Assembly: GCA_025210485.1 (NCBI GenBank)
Contig: JAOARN010000124.1
Span: 91,176-155,175, forward strand
Direction of reading: 5' to 3'
Source: Marinifilaceae bacterium
Lineage (GTDB): Bacteria > Bacteroidota > Bacteroidia > Bacteroidales > Marinifilaceae
Length of the DNA stretch: 64,000 bases
Shown here: one piece after another, positions 35,697-45,348 of the stretch
Layout: the number at the start of each line of letters is the position of its first letter
Position numbering within the stretch: the first letter of the stretch is position 1
Translations under genes and position numbers: made by a program
The notes under the pieces: model-generated
The model's input: only the letters and a program-made list of their open reading frames with translations
What the model was told of the DNA's origin: nothing
The model's database searches: none

Positions 35697-36485
35697 ATGG
35701 ATTTTAAGATACTATGCAATCATGTTATAGACTTGGTTAAGGAAGTAGGACAATACATAAAAGAAAATCAGGCAAAAATTGTAGCATCCGATATTGAATC
35801 AAAAGGTGTACACGATTTCGTTAGTTTTGTGGACAAAACAGCAGAAAAGATGTTGGTAGAGCGATTGAAAACACTTACACCTGAAGCTGGTTTTATAGCC
35901 GAGGAAAAGACAGATACAAGTGTGGGTGAAAAATACAATTGGATAATTGATCCGCTAGATGGAACTACCAATTATATACATGGATACAATCCTTATGCAA
36001 TAAGCATTGCCTTACAAGAGGACGACAATACTGTATTAGGAGTTGTATACGAAATTAGCCTTGACGAATGTTTCTATTCATACAAAGGAGCAGATGCATT
36101 TTTGAATGGCGATAAAATTTCGGTATCGGAGGCTAATTCAATCAGTTCATCATTAATAGCAACTGGATTTCCGTATTATGACTTTGATGATTTATCATCT
36201 TACCTAAAAAGCTTAGAATACTTTATAAGAAATTCGCATGGAGTAAGAAGAGCCGGTTCGGCAGCAACAGACTTAGCATATGTTGCATGCGGTAGGTTCG
36301 ATGCCTTTTATGAATATAATTTGAATGCTTGGGATGTTGCAGCTGGAGCTTTTCTTATTGAACAAGCTGGAGGAATGGTTTCTGATTTTAAGGCTGGAAA
36401 TGATTATATATTTGGTAGAACCATACTTGGGGCTAATAAGAATTTGTATTCAGAATTTCAGAACAAAGTCGAAAGTTTCTTTTAA
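35697..36485 (+). CDS. suhB: inositol monophosphatase family protein
   Basis: A 262-residue Mg2+-dependent phosphatase. The metal-binding motifs are GFIAEEKT (about 67-74), IDPLDGTTNYIHGYNPYAIS (about 82-101) and NAWDVAAGAFLIEQAGGMVS (about 213-232), matching the SuhB/IMPase family throughout. It hydrolyses inositol-1-phosphate or related sugar phosphates; in E. coli SuhB also aids rRNA transcription, which cannot be assumed here. It lies 52 bp after mtaB and 46 bp before the acyltransferase, so cotranscription is likely. Confidence 0.92.
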   Translation: MDFKILCNHVIDLVKEVGQYIKENQAKIVASDIESKGVHDFVSFVDKTAEKMLVERLKTLTPEAGFIAEEKTDTSVGEKYNWIIDPLDGTTNYIHGYNPYAISIALQEDDNTVLGVVYEISLDECFYSYKGADAFLNGDKISVSEANSISSSLIATGFPYYDFDDLSSYLKSLEYFIRNSHGVRRAGSAATDLAYVACGRFDAFYEYNLNAWDVAAGAFLIEQAGGMVSDFKAGNDYIFGRTILGANKNLYSEFQNKVESFF

Positions 36486-36531
36486 TATCTATTAGTTAAT
36501 TTTATTACCATAAAAAAATAAAGATTATTTA

Positions 36532-37407
36532 ATGACTAAAATTTTATCATATACTGGGTATTACTTCCTATACTTCTTAAGTTTTTTCCCTTTTTTCATA
36601 TTATACATATTTTCAGATATATTATATTTTTTAGTATATTATGTTGTAAGATATAGAAGATCAGTAGTTAGAACAAACCTAAATAATTCATTTCCAAACA
36701 AAAGCCAAAAGGAAATACTAAGTATAGAAAAAGAATTTTATTCACATTTCTGTGATATTTTTTTCGAGACCATAAAACTATGGACTATAAGTAAGGAGGA
36801 CTTAAAAACTAGATGTACTTATACAGATACAGAGTTTTTTGACCGCTACAAAGAGAAGGGGCAAAATGTAATTGTGATCCTAGGTCATTATGGAAATTGG
36901 GAATGGTTGCCATGCATAGGTCTTGACAAGGATATCGAATTTTTATCCATATACAAACCCTTACGCAACAAGGTATTTGATAAGATGTTTAAGGAATTAA
37001 GATCAAAAACATCAACCAAACTGATTGCTAAAAACGACACTCTCCGTACTTTGGTAAAATATAGAAGAGATAATATATTTAATGTTTCAGGTTTTATAGG
37101 TGATCAAACACCAAATAAGAAAAATATTCACTATTGGACTAAATTTTTAAATCAAGATACTCCCATACTGCAAGGAGCCGAACGAATAGCCAAAAAACTA
37201 GATTCTGCTGTAGTTTTTCTGAAGATGACTAAGAAAAAAAGGGGTCACTATCAAGTTGATTTAATTCCTATAAGCAATAATCCAAAAGAGACAGCAGATT
37301 TTGAAATAACAGAAAAACACAGTCGAGAATTAGAAAAACTTATCAACGAATCTCCTGCTTATTGGCTATGGTCACACAAAAGATGGAAACATAAGAAAAA
37401 CGATTAA
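36532..37407 (+). CDS. LpxL/HtrB-type lipid A acyltransferase
   Basis: A 291-residue member of the lysophospholipid (LpxL/LpxM-like) acyltransferase family. It has an N-terminal membrane anchor (FFPFFILYIFSDILYFLVYY), the catalytic HX4(D/E) box as LGHYGNWEW (about 120-128), GFIGDQTPNKK and the ending AYWLWSHKRWK. In Gram-negative bacteria these enzymes add a secondary acyl chain to lipid A using acyl-ACP at the cytosolic face of the inner membrane. It is followed by a glycosyltransferase gene 27 bp later, giving an envelope-building pair. Confidence 0.9.
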   Translation: MTKILSYTGYYFLYFLSFFPFFILYIFSDILYFLVYYVVRYRRSVVRTNLNNSFPNKSQKEILSIEKEFYSHFCDIFFETIKLWTISKEDLKTRCTYTDTEFFDRYKEKGQNVIVILGHYGNWEWLPCIGLDKDIEFLSIYKPLRNKVFDKMFKELRSKTSTKLIAKNDTLRTLVKYRRDNIFNVSGFIGDQTPNKKNIHYWTKFLNQDTPILQGAERIAKKLDSAVVFLKMTKKKRGHYQVDLIPISNNPKETADFEITEKHSRELEKLINESPAYWLWSHKRWKHKKND

Positions 37408-37434
37408 CAAAAATCCATATAAGCCCCAAACATA

Positions 37435-38469
37435 ATGAAGAAACTAGCCGTAGTCATACTAAATTGGAATGGTTTAGATTTGCTAAAGGAGCTCATTCCA
37501 CATCTTGAGAAATATTCAAAACGCGAATGGTCCGATTTATATGTTGCAGACAATTGTTCGAGTGACGAATCTGTGAAATATTTAAGAGAAAATCATCCCG
37601 ATATAAAAATAATAGAACTGGATGAGAATTATGGGTTTTCAGGCGGATACAACAAGAGTTTGTCTATGCTTGAACATGATTTTTTTGTACTCCTTAATTC
37701 GGATGTTGAAGTTACAGAAAATTGGTTGGATCCTATCTATCATATGATGTGTAATGATGATAAAATAGGAATAGTGCAACCAAAAATAAAAGATTATTAC
37801 GATAGAAATAAATTTGAATATGCGGGTGCATGTGGTGGATTTGTTGATTTTCTAGGATATCCATTTTGTAGAGGTCGAATATTTGACAGTTTAGAAGAAG
37901 ATAGCTTACAGTACAATAGTATCAAACAAGTTTTTTGGGCAAGTGGTGCAGCAATGTTTGTAAGAGCTGAATTATATAAAAACCTAGGAGGACTTGACGA
38001 AATGTTTTTTGCACATATGGAGGAGATTGATTTTTGTTGGCGTTCCCAAAGAGCTGGATATAAGGTAATGGCTAATCCTAATTCGACAGTATATCATATG
38101 GGTGGAGCTACATTATCAAAATATAATTCGAGAAAGCTTTTTCTTAACTTCAGAAATAATCTACTTATGTTAGCTAAAAATTTAAGCTTTGCTAAGTTTT
38201 TATCTGTAATATTCCTAAGATTAATTCTGGATGGCGTAGCAGGAGTTAAATTTCTATTTGAGGGAAAAGTAGATATGTTTTTTGCTGTTATCAAAGCTCA
38301 CTTTGCATTCTATGGGCTATTATTTTCTAATATTTCGGAAATAAAGAAATCAGATGAAATAATTGAGAGATATAAAATAAGTGATCAGAAACAAAATAAG
38401 CTATATAAGCACAGTATAGTAAAAGAATACTATATCAACTCGAAGAAATATTTTTCTGATTTGTATTAG
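37435..38469 (+). CDS. family 2 glycosyltransferase
   Basis: A 344-residue GT-A fold glycosyltransferase. It has LAVVILNWNGLDLLKELIPH at the N-terminus, the nucleotide-sugar site VADNCSSDES, the DXD-like LLNSDVEVTENW (about 83-94) and FFAHMEEIDFCWRSQRAGYK (about 198-217), which is typical of rhamnosyltransferase-like GT2 enzymes. A C-terminal hydrophobic stretch may anchor it to the membrane. It probably builds a surface glycan or lipid-linked sugar. It is the last gene of the mtaB run, ending at a bidirectional terminator. Confidence 0.9.
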   Translation: MKKLAVVILNWNGLDLLKELIPHLEKYSKREWSDLYVADNCSSDESVKYLRENHPDIKIIELDENYGFSGGYNKSLSMLEHDFFVLLNSDVEVTENWLDPIYHMMCNDDKIGIVQPKIKDYYDRNKFEYAGACGGFVDFLGYPFCRGRIFDSLEEDSLQYNSIKQVFWASGAAMFVRAELYKNLGGLDEMFFAHMEEIDFCWRSQRAGYKVMANPNSTVYHMGGATLSKYNSRKLFLNFRNNLLMLAKNLSFAKFLSVIFLRLILDGVAGVKFLFEGKVDMFFAVIKAHFAFYGLLFSNISEIKKSDEIIERYKISDQKQNKLYKHSIVKEYYINSKKYFSDLY

Positions 38470-38480
38470 TCAAATATTTT

Positions 38481-38515
38481 ATGCTTGGTTTTTACAGACT
38501 ATAAAAACCAAGCAT
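38481..38515. terminator. bidirectional terminator
   Basis: A perfect stem (ATGCTTGGTTTTT at 38481-38493 with AAAAACCAAGCAT at 38503-38515) lies between the convergent genes ending at 38469 (+) and 38527 (-). Confidence 0.88.
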
Positions 38516-38526
38516 AAAACTGTATT

Positions 38527-41500
38527 TTAATCAAGATATATCTTCCTAACGATTTCCTTATTTTCTATCAAAAGTTTTATGATATAAACTCCTTTCTTTA
38601 GACTATTCGTGATTGTAAGTTCCTTTGATTTTGAAGGCTTTGAATACAATAATCGGGAATCGAGAGAATAAATCTGAACTAGGTCGATTTCATATTCCTT
38701 TGAGATAATATGAATTTCAGACAAGCCTATAGGTTTATAAATTTTCACTTCATAATTCTTTGCTAGATCTTCAATTCCAGTTGAAAGCTCATCATACTCA
38801 ATCTTAAAATCATAATAAGAACTAGTATTTACTCCATCATTTACGCATATTCTCAAATCATATTCACCAGATACAAGCACATCTTTATTTGCCAAATACA
38901 GCTCTCCAGTATTCATATTGACAGAAAAAGCTTCATCGCCTATCAGTTCCCATATGAAATTAGTATTTTCAGTTTGATCCATATCAGAGCAAGTAAATTG
39001 ATGTATAATACTTGAATTTAAAGCATCATATCCAAGATGAAAGAAGTTTGGTGAATTAGCAATTATTGGCTTAAAATCATCTTCCTTAATTATAATATCT
39101 GTAGTAGATTCGAGCTTTATTTTATCATTTGCTACTATCTGAATTTGAATATGCTTATCCACATTGGCTATATCATCAAAGTTTAACTTAACAGTATATT
39201 TTTCTAATTGAAATTCGTTTGAAATAAGAACACTACTATTAGAAAATTCATACATACTTGGATCAAGACCTTCTATTCTAAATTCTAATTCAGCTTCTGA
39301 TTCAATATCGTTTACTTTCTTTAATTGAAATTCAATATCCCGTTCCGAATCGTTTTCTGATATAATTTCATCTGTCTCAATTGATATTTTGATTGCTTCA
39401 TTATAAATATTTAAATTTTGAGCCTCGCTATATTGAATTCCATCAGACATTGCTATACTAATATTGTCATCACCGTATTTTTGAGCAGTATAGTATATCT
39501 GATCTATATATTGAGGATCGATAACAAAACGATCACTAATGATTGAAAAATGTTCTATTATCTGAGAATCATAGTTTTCATAATTTTTAATCCATAAGTC
39601 GCCTTTCGATGGTATAGTTTCAATTTTTATTCCTCCCAATTCATCATTATCCTCGTCAGAATAAATATTTGAAATAGAAAGCTTGTATGTTTTATCAATA
39701 TCCATACTAACAGGTTCAAGACTTGACAAAATTGGTGTATGATTTGAAATACATGAGCCTAAATCATTAATTTGCCAAGAAGCATTAATCAACTCATCCT
39801 TATAAGATTGCGCCTCTTGATCCAAAACATAGGAAGACACAGTAATAGATTTTGCAGATGAAGAATAATCCAATAGTTTCTTTAGAAGCTTTTTATAATT
39901 AGTAGGGGAAAAGTTCTTTGCATTAGACAAGAAATTATGAAAATAATTATTCGAATCGAAATTCCATTTACTAATATCGATATCAAAAGAGTTACAATCT
40001 TCGAACATTCCAGACATGCTTTTAACATTAGATACTTTCCATTTGGAAATATCATTATTAAAAGATCTTGCTCCTAGAAAAGCAAATCGCATATATTGGA
40101 CAGATGACATATCCCAATCTGAAATATCGCCATTAAAGTTGTAACAATTTTCAAACATGCTAGATATATCATTACATGATTCTAAATTAGGCTTATCATT
40201 TGCTGAAAATGTAGTTAATTTGGGACAATCTTTAAACATTTCTTCCATTGAAAGCCATTCGATACTACCCCACTGCCTGATGTCAGATAAAGATGAAAAA
40301 CCGTATTGTGAGAAAGATATAGAATTTAAATTCCCCTTTATCCGAACGATATGTTTACCCGAATCTTTAAATTGATGAGAAATAATTCCCATATTATATT
40401 CTTCGTAAACACCATTATTATTCCAGTCCACACAGGCATTCAGCTTTGCTCCATTTATATTTCTAGCCATAAACATGATATTTTTATTTGCACTACTAGC
40501 CGGAATATCAAATTCGACAATTAGAGCATCACTATCTTCATCTTCTGTTAATAGCTTTTGTATGTTTAAATTCAAAACTAAGTTTGCTATTTCAAAATCA
40601 TTTTCGAGCAATACAAATTCCAAGTTTTCCGAGTCCTGAGATACTGATGTATACTTAAGTTTATCTATTTCATTTAAGCTAAACATCTGATTTTGTAGAG
40701 CTATTTCATCTTCATCTAATTTATTATTCTCATTCTTGTCAAACCATATTTTACCATATTTTGCAGATTTTGTAATTTTCAACTGTGGGTTCTGCTTATA
40801 ACCGAAAAATGCAGAATAATCAATATACTTAGATAAGTCATAAGTTTGATCCTTGAATATTTTAATTTCAAATGGCTCATTTGGTATAAGCTTTATTTGG
40901 ATTGATTTAGCTTTAAGTTCATCAACTATATCCTTTAATTTATTTCTCTTATCTTGAAAACAAATGTTAATATAATTAATATATGGATTTATTGAACTTA
41001 TTTTCTCAAGATATTTACCAAGATTGTTTTCATCCATTCTATAAGCACCCAATATCATATTTTCATCTACATGATTCCGACTAATAATTAGAGTTGATAA
41101 GTCTTGATTCAATGCAGAACAACCATTAAACATGTCTTTAACATAATCGGATGCAGATAAGTCCCAGCCTGAAATATTCTGGTTGAAAGAAAATGCAGCG
41201 CGAAACATATAATTGAAATCCTTCACCTTTTCGACATTCCAATCTTTAATATCCCCATTAAACTTAACAGCAGCACTAAACATAAACTCCATTGTTTCAA
41301 CATTTTGAACTTTCCATGAGTTTAGGTCGCAATTAAAATTCGTAGCATTTAGGAACATTTCGGACATATCTTTAATATTCGAGGTCTCCCAATTACCAAT
41401 ATTAGCATTAAATGAAATGGCATCTTTAAACATTCCTCTTGCACTAGTGCATTTTGATAAATTAGGATTATCTTTTGCTGAAATTGTTTGCAAATTGGAG

Positions 41501-43086
41501 CATCCTTCAAACATAAAATCCATACTAAACCATAGATTTGTCCCCCACTGTCTAATATCAATAATCATATTCTTTAGTTCATCAGTAGAACCATAGGGGA
41601 ATAATTTATTTTTCATTCCTTTTATTCTGATAGTTTGCAATCCTGGCTCTGCATATACATGGCTTTGAGTATGATTATAATTATTAAAATCAAGAATAAA
41701 ATCATTAATTCCATCATTATCCCAATCGATAAAACTATTTGCATAATTATTATAATACAGTGTGAATTCTTGATTTGGTTTATCAGTTTTGATTTGGAAA
41801 ATAAATGATTCTTTATCCTCTTCCTCTGAAAGCGGTTCAATACAATTAAAAATGTATGTTTTCTTTATCGCTTTTTTCAAAACATTATCAAAACTAATTT
41901 CAATAGTCTCTTGTTTTAATAAATTTGGCTTATTCTTAATCAAAAGAAGCTCCTGAATGCTCAACTTAGTATCTATTGTTATCAAGTTCTCCGAAGCATC
42001 TATTTGGTTATTATTATTTGTATCCACCCAAAAGTTTTCAGAATCTGTATTACATATGATATTATAATCAGCATCATAATATTCAAACAAACTTTGGGCA
42101 GTGCTTAAGGGAAAGACATTAACAGTTTCACCTAAATGAATTTGAATATTTATAGTTTCATCTGAAAGATCATATATTTGATTATTATTTTCTCTAAGCT
42201 TATTTTTAATATCAATAGCATCATTGTCTACCAGATCAGACCATACAGAAATATCTATATTTTGAACATCTGATTTGGAAAGTGCATATAGAAGGTTTTT
42301 ATAATTTACAGAACTAAATCCTTTACTTGCATACAAAAACTTAGTCATATTCTGAATTGACGAAAAATTCCAATTTGATAAGTTACCATCAAAATTATCA
42401 GTATGTTCAAACATTCCAGCCATATTTTCAAGCTGACTCACATCCCAATCCGAGATATCTCCATTAAAAGCTTTGGCTGCCGAAAACATAGTTTCCATAT
42501 TTTCAACATTAGAAGTGTCCCATTCAGTCAAATCCTGATTAAAACAGCTTGCTCCTTCAAACATAGCATTCATAGAAGTAATATTGGATGTATCCCAGTT
42601 GGAGATATCGCTATTAAAAGAGGATGCCTTATAAAACATAAACCCCAAATCTTCACATTCGGATAAATTTGGTTTATCAGTTGCAGAAAAAGATTTAAGA
42701 TTTGAACAAGAAGAAAATAATGATCGCATTGATTGCCATTTGACAGTCCCCCACTGAGCAATATCAATTATCATATTTTTCTGCTCAGAGGACCATTTGC
42801 TAGGATCTAGTTCTAGCGTCTCAGCTATAATGTGTATTCTATGTTCGCCTGCATTTTTAAAATCATATTGGCTATTATTATAGGTTTCTGTCTCATAAAT
42901 CTCATCATCGTCCCAATCAATTTTACACCTGTATAGAGTACCAAATTTTTGCTTTATAGGTATCGAAAAGGACTGATTAGACTCGGTAGTTTTACAAACA
43001 ATAATAAAGGCAGATTTATCTTCTACAGAAGCATTTGTAAATAATGAAAGGCATAAAAGTAGGCTAGTGAAAATAAATTTATACAT
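38527..43086 (-). CDS. BspA-like (DUF285) surface protein with T9SS type A sorting domain
   Basis: A 1519-residue exported protein. The signal peptide is IFTSLLLCLSLFTNAS. It contains three similar modules, starting near residues 27, 425 and 855. Each has a DWDNDG-like segment, then an 'I(D/R)QWG' line, then DUF285 repeats of the type MFxxAxxFNxDISxWDxSxVxxM. An Ig/cadherin-like region follows. The C-terminal ~75 residues (VKIYKPIG, then LKKGVYIIKLLIENKEIVRKIYLD cut short here as KKGVYIIKLL) form a T9SS type A sorting domain. BspA-like proteins mediate adhesion. Export across the outer membrane by T9SS is expected. Confidence 0.88.
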   Translation of the reverse strand: MYKFIFTSLLLCLSLFTNASVEDKSAFIIVCKTTESNQSFSIPIKQKFGTLYRCKIDWDDDEIYETETYNNSQYDFKNAGEHRIHIIAETLELDPSKWSSEQKNMIIDIAQWGTVKWQSMRSLFSSCSNLKSFSATDKPNLSECEDLGFMFYKASSFNSDISNWDTSNITSMNAMFEGASCFNQDLTEWDTSNVENMETMFSAAKAFNGDISDWDVSQLENMAGMFEHTDNFDGNLSNWNFSSIQNMTKFLYASKGFSSVNYKNLLYALSKSDVQNIDISVWSDLVDNDAIDIKNKLRENNNQIYDLSDETINIQIHLGETVNVFPLSTAQSLFEYYDADYNIICNTDSENFWVDTNNNNQIDASENLITIDTKLSIQELLLIKNKPNLLKQETIEISFDNVLKKAIKKTYIFNCIEPLSEEEDKESFIFQIKTDKPNQEFTLYYNNYANSFIDWDNDGINDFILDFNNYNHTQSHVYAEPGLQTIRIKGMKNKLFPYGSTDELKNMIIDIRQWGTNLWFSMDFMFEGCSNLQTISAKDNPNLSKCTSARGMFKDAISFNANIGNWETSNIKDMSEMFLNATNFNCDLNSWKVQNVETMEFMFSAAVKFNGDIKDWNVEKVKDFNYMFRAAFSFNQNISGWDLSASDYVKDMFNGCSALNQDLSTLIISRNHVDENMILGAYRMDENNLGKYLEKISSINPYINYINICFQDKRNKLKDIVDELKAKSIQIKLIPNEPFEIKIFKDQTYDLSKYIDYSAFFGYKQNPQLKITKSAKYGKIWFDKNENNKLDEDEIALQNQMFSLNEIDKLKYTSVSQDSENLEFVLLENDFEIANLVLNLNIQKLLTEDEDSDALIVEFDIPASSANKNIMFMARNINGAKLNACVDWNNNGVYEEYNMGIISHQFKDSGKHIVRIKGNLNSISFSQYGFSSLSDIRQWGSIEWLSMEEMFKDCPKLTTFSANDKPNLESCNDISSMFENCYNFNGDISDWDMSSVQYMRFAFLGARSFNNDISKWKVSNVKSMSGMFEDCNSFDIDISKWNFDSNNYFHNFLSNAKNFSPTNYKKLLKKLLDYSSSAKSITVSSYVLDQEAQSYKDELINASWQINDLGSCISNHTPILSSLEPVSMDIDKTYKLSISNIYSDEDNDELGGIKIETIPSKGDLWIKNYENYDSQIIEHFSIISDRFVIDPQYIDQIYYTAQKYGDDNISIAMSDGIQYSEAQNLNIYNEAIKISIETDEIISENDSERDIEFQLKKVNDIESEAELEFRIEGLDPSMYEFSNSSVLISNEFQLEKYTVKLNFDDIANVDKHIQIQIVANDKIKLESTTDIIIKEDDFKPIIANSPNFFHLGYDALNSSIIHQFTCSDMDQTENTNFIWELIGDEAFSVNMNTGELYLANKDVLVSGEYDLRICVNDGVNTSSYYDFKIEYDELSTGIEDLAKNYEVKIYKPIGLSEIHIISKEYEIDLVQIYSLDSRLLYSKPSKSKELTITNSLKKGVYIIKLLIENKEIVRKIYLD

Positions 43087-43321
43087 AGCGAAAAATATAA
43101 TTTACATAAAGAATAATACTCGCAAGTTATATTTTCCAATTTGGAAGAGAGTTAGACTAATAATTTATTTATCAACAAATTTATGATTTATTATTAACCG
43201 ATTACAAGTAGTAGTTTTTTGTGGGTAAATAAATATATTAAAGATATAAAGTTTATAATATCTAAACGATACGAAATGAATATAATTATTTACTTTTTCA
43301 GTAATTAAAGGTTTAAAAATA

Positions 43322-43340
43322 TTTTTTTTGGGGGGGGGGG
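43322..43340. repeat. T8-G11 homopolymer tract
   Basis: Eight T followed by eleven G (43330-43340) in an otherwise very AT-rich 301-bp intergenic stretch (43087-43387), about 240 bp upstream of the BspA-like gene start. No other feature is seen in the gap. Long G tracts are typical slippage sites. Confidence 0.9.
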
Positions 43341-43387
43341 AGATTAAGCTGAGAATTATCAAAACTAAGTCACAAAAAACATACTAC

Positions 43388-43906
43388 TCAATCACAGTTT
43401 CGCAGCACAGAATCTAATCTGTGAATTGATTTCTGATACAATATATCCTGAACAACAGCATCTTTAATAATAAAAATTGTAGGGATATAAGCTAGATTAT
43501 TAACTAGAGAAAATTCTTGATTGTAATCACAATTTAATCTATAAAATGACATTTTCGGAAACTCCTCGAAGGCAGATTCAAAAAATGGTTCGTAAATTAA
43601 TGATGCTTTTGACCATGTAGAATATACAAATATTATGACTGGTGTTTCTCTACTTTCTTCCAGTTTTTGGAGATAATCAAAAGGGGTTAATATTTGTCGA
43701 AAATATGTGTCTGACAGCTTCGCATCTTTTGGGTAATATATTAAGCCATCGTAGCTCAAGATTGAAGCATATTCTCTCTTCATAAATATATAGTCATCGG
43801 GATTTAGACTATCCTGTTCCTCTGTATCAGTAGATTTAAGGCTACAAACCAAATACATAATCAAAACCAATAATACTACAATATTAAATTTCAGTAATTT
43901 TTTCAT
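43388..43906 (-). CDS. thioredoxin-fold protein lacking the active-site cysteines
   Basis: A 172-residue protein with an N-terminal membrane/lipoprotein-like segment (LLVLIMYLVC). Its C-terminal ~100 residues follow the thioredoxin pattern: VIIFVYSTWSKASLIYEPFF where active members have WCxxC, then MSFYRLNCDYN and the cis-proline YIPTIFII. The catalytic pair is replaced by Ser and Ala, so disulfide exchange is not expected. The ATG at 43906 is preceded by an AAAGGGG-like Shine-Dalgarno sequence; an upstream Met at 43957 gives a non-signal extension. It lies downstream of the DUF4369 lipoprotein, with a terminator between them. Confidence 0.7.
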   Translation of the reverse strand: MKKLLKFNIVVLLVLIMYLVCSLKSTDTEEQDSLNPDDYIFMKREYASILSYDGLIYYPKDAKLSDTYFRQILTPFDYLQKLEESRETPVIIFVYSTWSKASLIYEPFFESAFEEFPKMSFYRLNCDYNQEFSLVNNLAYIPTIFIIKDAVVQDILYQKSIHRLDSVLRNCD

Positions 43907-43966
43907 TCCCCTTTGTTTATAGCTTTTTAAAAAAATAAAAATAATGAAATTATCCACATAAAAAAA

Positions 43967-43991
43967 TGGGTGTAACTAAGAGCCACACCCA
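43967..43991 (-). terminator. terminator of the DUF4369 gene (minus strand)
   Basis: The stem TGGGTGT (43967-43973) with ACACCCA (43985-43991) is followed, on the minus strand, by a T run. It lies downstream of the gene ending at 44169. Confidence 0.75.
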
Positions 43992-44168
43992 AAAAACTTA
44001 CTTAAAAAAATCCTCTATTCATAGTGGAGAAAACCAATTATAAAAAATGGTTTCAAAATAATTCTTTAGTATCAAATGTATCATTAAACCCAATTTTATA
44101 AATACATCCAAACCGATACATCTAAAAACTAAAGAATACTAAATCATAAAATTCAATAAAAAACCAAA

Positions 44169-45122
44169 CTATTTAATATTTTTCAAATAATTAGGATTAG
44201 TTTGAATTGTTTTGTACAATTCTTTAACTTTTTGTTGTGTTTCTGGCGCAAATGCTGGGAAGAACTGCGACATGTAGTTATTTGCTACATCATTATTAAT
44301 TTGTTCCTTAAGATTATATGATTTAAGTTTTTCTAAGTATTCTATAGCGAACTTATCAATATCAACTTGCGGATTAGTAACTTCAGACATGATTTTTAAA
44401 TTCCAAATAGAGACTTCATATGTCTTATATCTGTATACATTATTGTAAACATTCAAATCATTAAGAGGAAGTTCCTTTGCAAAGAAATTAAAATCAGCAG
44501 GAATTGGAGTTTTGTCCGAAGGTACCATCATAGAGTGGTATTGTGGATAATACAAAAATGCTGCAGCTAAAGTAATTTGGAATTGATATTTAAAATTTTG
44601 AGCAAATTCCTTATCAATACTACTATTCTCTTTTACAAAATTATCGATAATCTCTAAATTATGCTTCTGTGCTTTTCTTAATCTTTTTACAAAATCATCA
44701 GGACTTAAAACCATACTTGGTTGAGTTTGAGGATAATCTTGTTTTGTATAGAAATCTAACATCATCTTAGTTTCTAGTATATTTTCACCCGAAACTTTTA
44801 TGCTTGAGTAATCAGCTTTTGCTAAACTTTCTAGATTGATTTTTAGTTTTACATCTGTGTTATTTTTAACATAAACAGGAACAGAAAGCTTGTTTATAAT
44901 AAGTCGACCATATACAGCTTCTTTTTGATCCATTTGATATTTAAATGCACCAAGGCTATCTATATCCACTTTGAAGTTTTTAGCTATTGTAGGTAATTGT
45001 AAAAACACCTTAGCTCCTTTAAAATTTTCTATATTACCTGATATTGCAAATTGCTTATCTTCTTTTTTACAAGAAAATATAGTCATTGCTAATACCATAA
45101 TAATCAAAATTCTTTTATTCAT
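44169..45122 (-). CDS. DUF4369-like lipoprotein without thioredoxin domain
   Basis: A 317-residue lipoprotein (MVLAMTIFSC, lipobox cysteine near 18). Residues ~25-115 have the DUF4369 pattern found at the N-terminus of Bacteroidota TlpA-like proteins: FAISGNIENFKGAKVFLQLP, then FKVDIDSLGAFKYQ and YVKNNTDVKLKINLESLAKA. The rest is helical, and no C-terminal thioredoxin domain is present. It lies in the SusC/SusD region and probably acts at the outer membrane or in the periplasm. Its function is unknown; a partner thioredoxin may be encoded separately, as two thioredoxin-like genes are close by. Confidence 0.7.
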   Translation of the reverse strand: MNKRILIIMVLAMTIFSCKKEDKQFAISGNIENFKGAKVFLQLPTIAKNFKVDIDSLGAFKYQMDQKEAVYGRLIINKLSVPVYVKNNTDVKLKINLESLAKADYSSIKVSGENILETKMMLDFYTKQDYPQTQPSMVLSPDDFVKRLRKAQKHNLEIIDNFVKENSSIDKEFAQNFKYQFQITLAAAFLYYPQYHSMMVPSDKTPIPADFNFFAKELPLNDLNVYNNVYRYKTYEVSIWNLKIMSEVTNPQVDIDKFAIEYLEKLKSYNLKEQINNDVANNYMSQFFPAFAPETQQKVKELYKTIQTNPNYLKNIK

Positions 45123-45299
45123 AATTTTATATTTGAAATTTAAATTATCCTACATATCTAGTATAAAAACCTACACTTTATATGTACTTATAGTCTCAAG
45201 TGATTCTACGAGTATATATATTCTTGTATTAAGAACTTGTTTGGCTTCTTATGATATCAGAACAATTTACTATTAATAAAAATTAAAGCTTAATGATTA

Positions 45300-45335
45300 A
45301 AAAAACTGAAGAACCATAAGCTCTTCAGTTTTTTA
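45300..45335 (-). terminator. terminator of the Sus-like operon
   Basis: The stem AACTGAAGA with TCTTCAGTT, flanked by A and T runs, lies 14 bp after the stop of the Calx-beta lipoprotein gene (45349). It fits the end of the minus-strand operon that starts with SusC. Confidence 0.85.
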
Positions 45336-45348
45336 TAAATATTATCAA

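Noticed and set aside
43165..43362. Small minus-strand ORF across the G tract
   Set aside because: Its N-terminal PPP segment is only the translated homopolymer; no motif, and it overlaps the likely promoter region.
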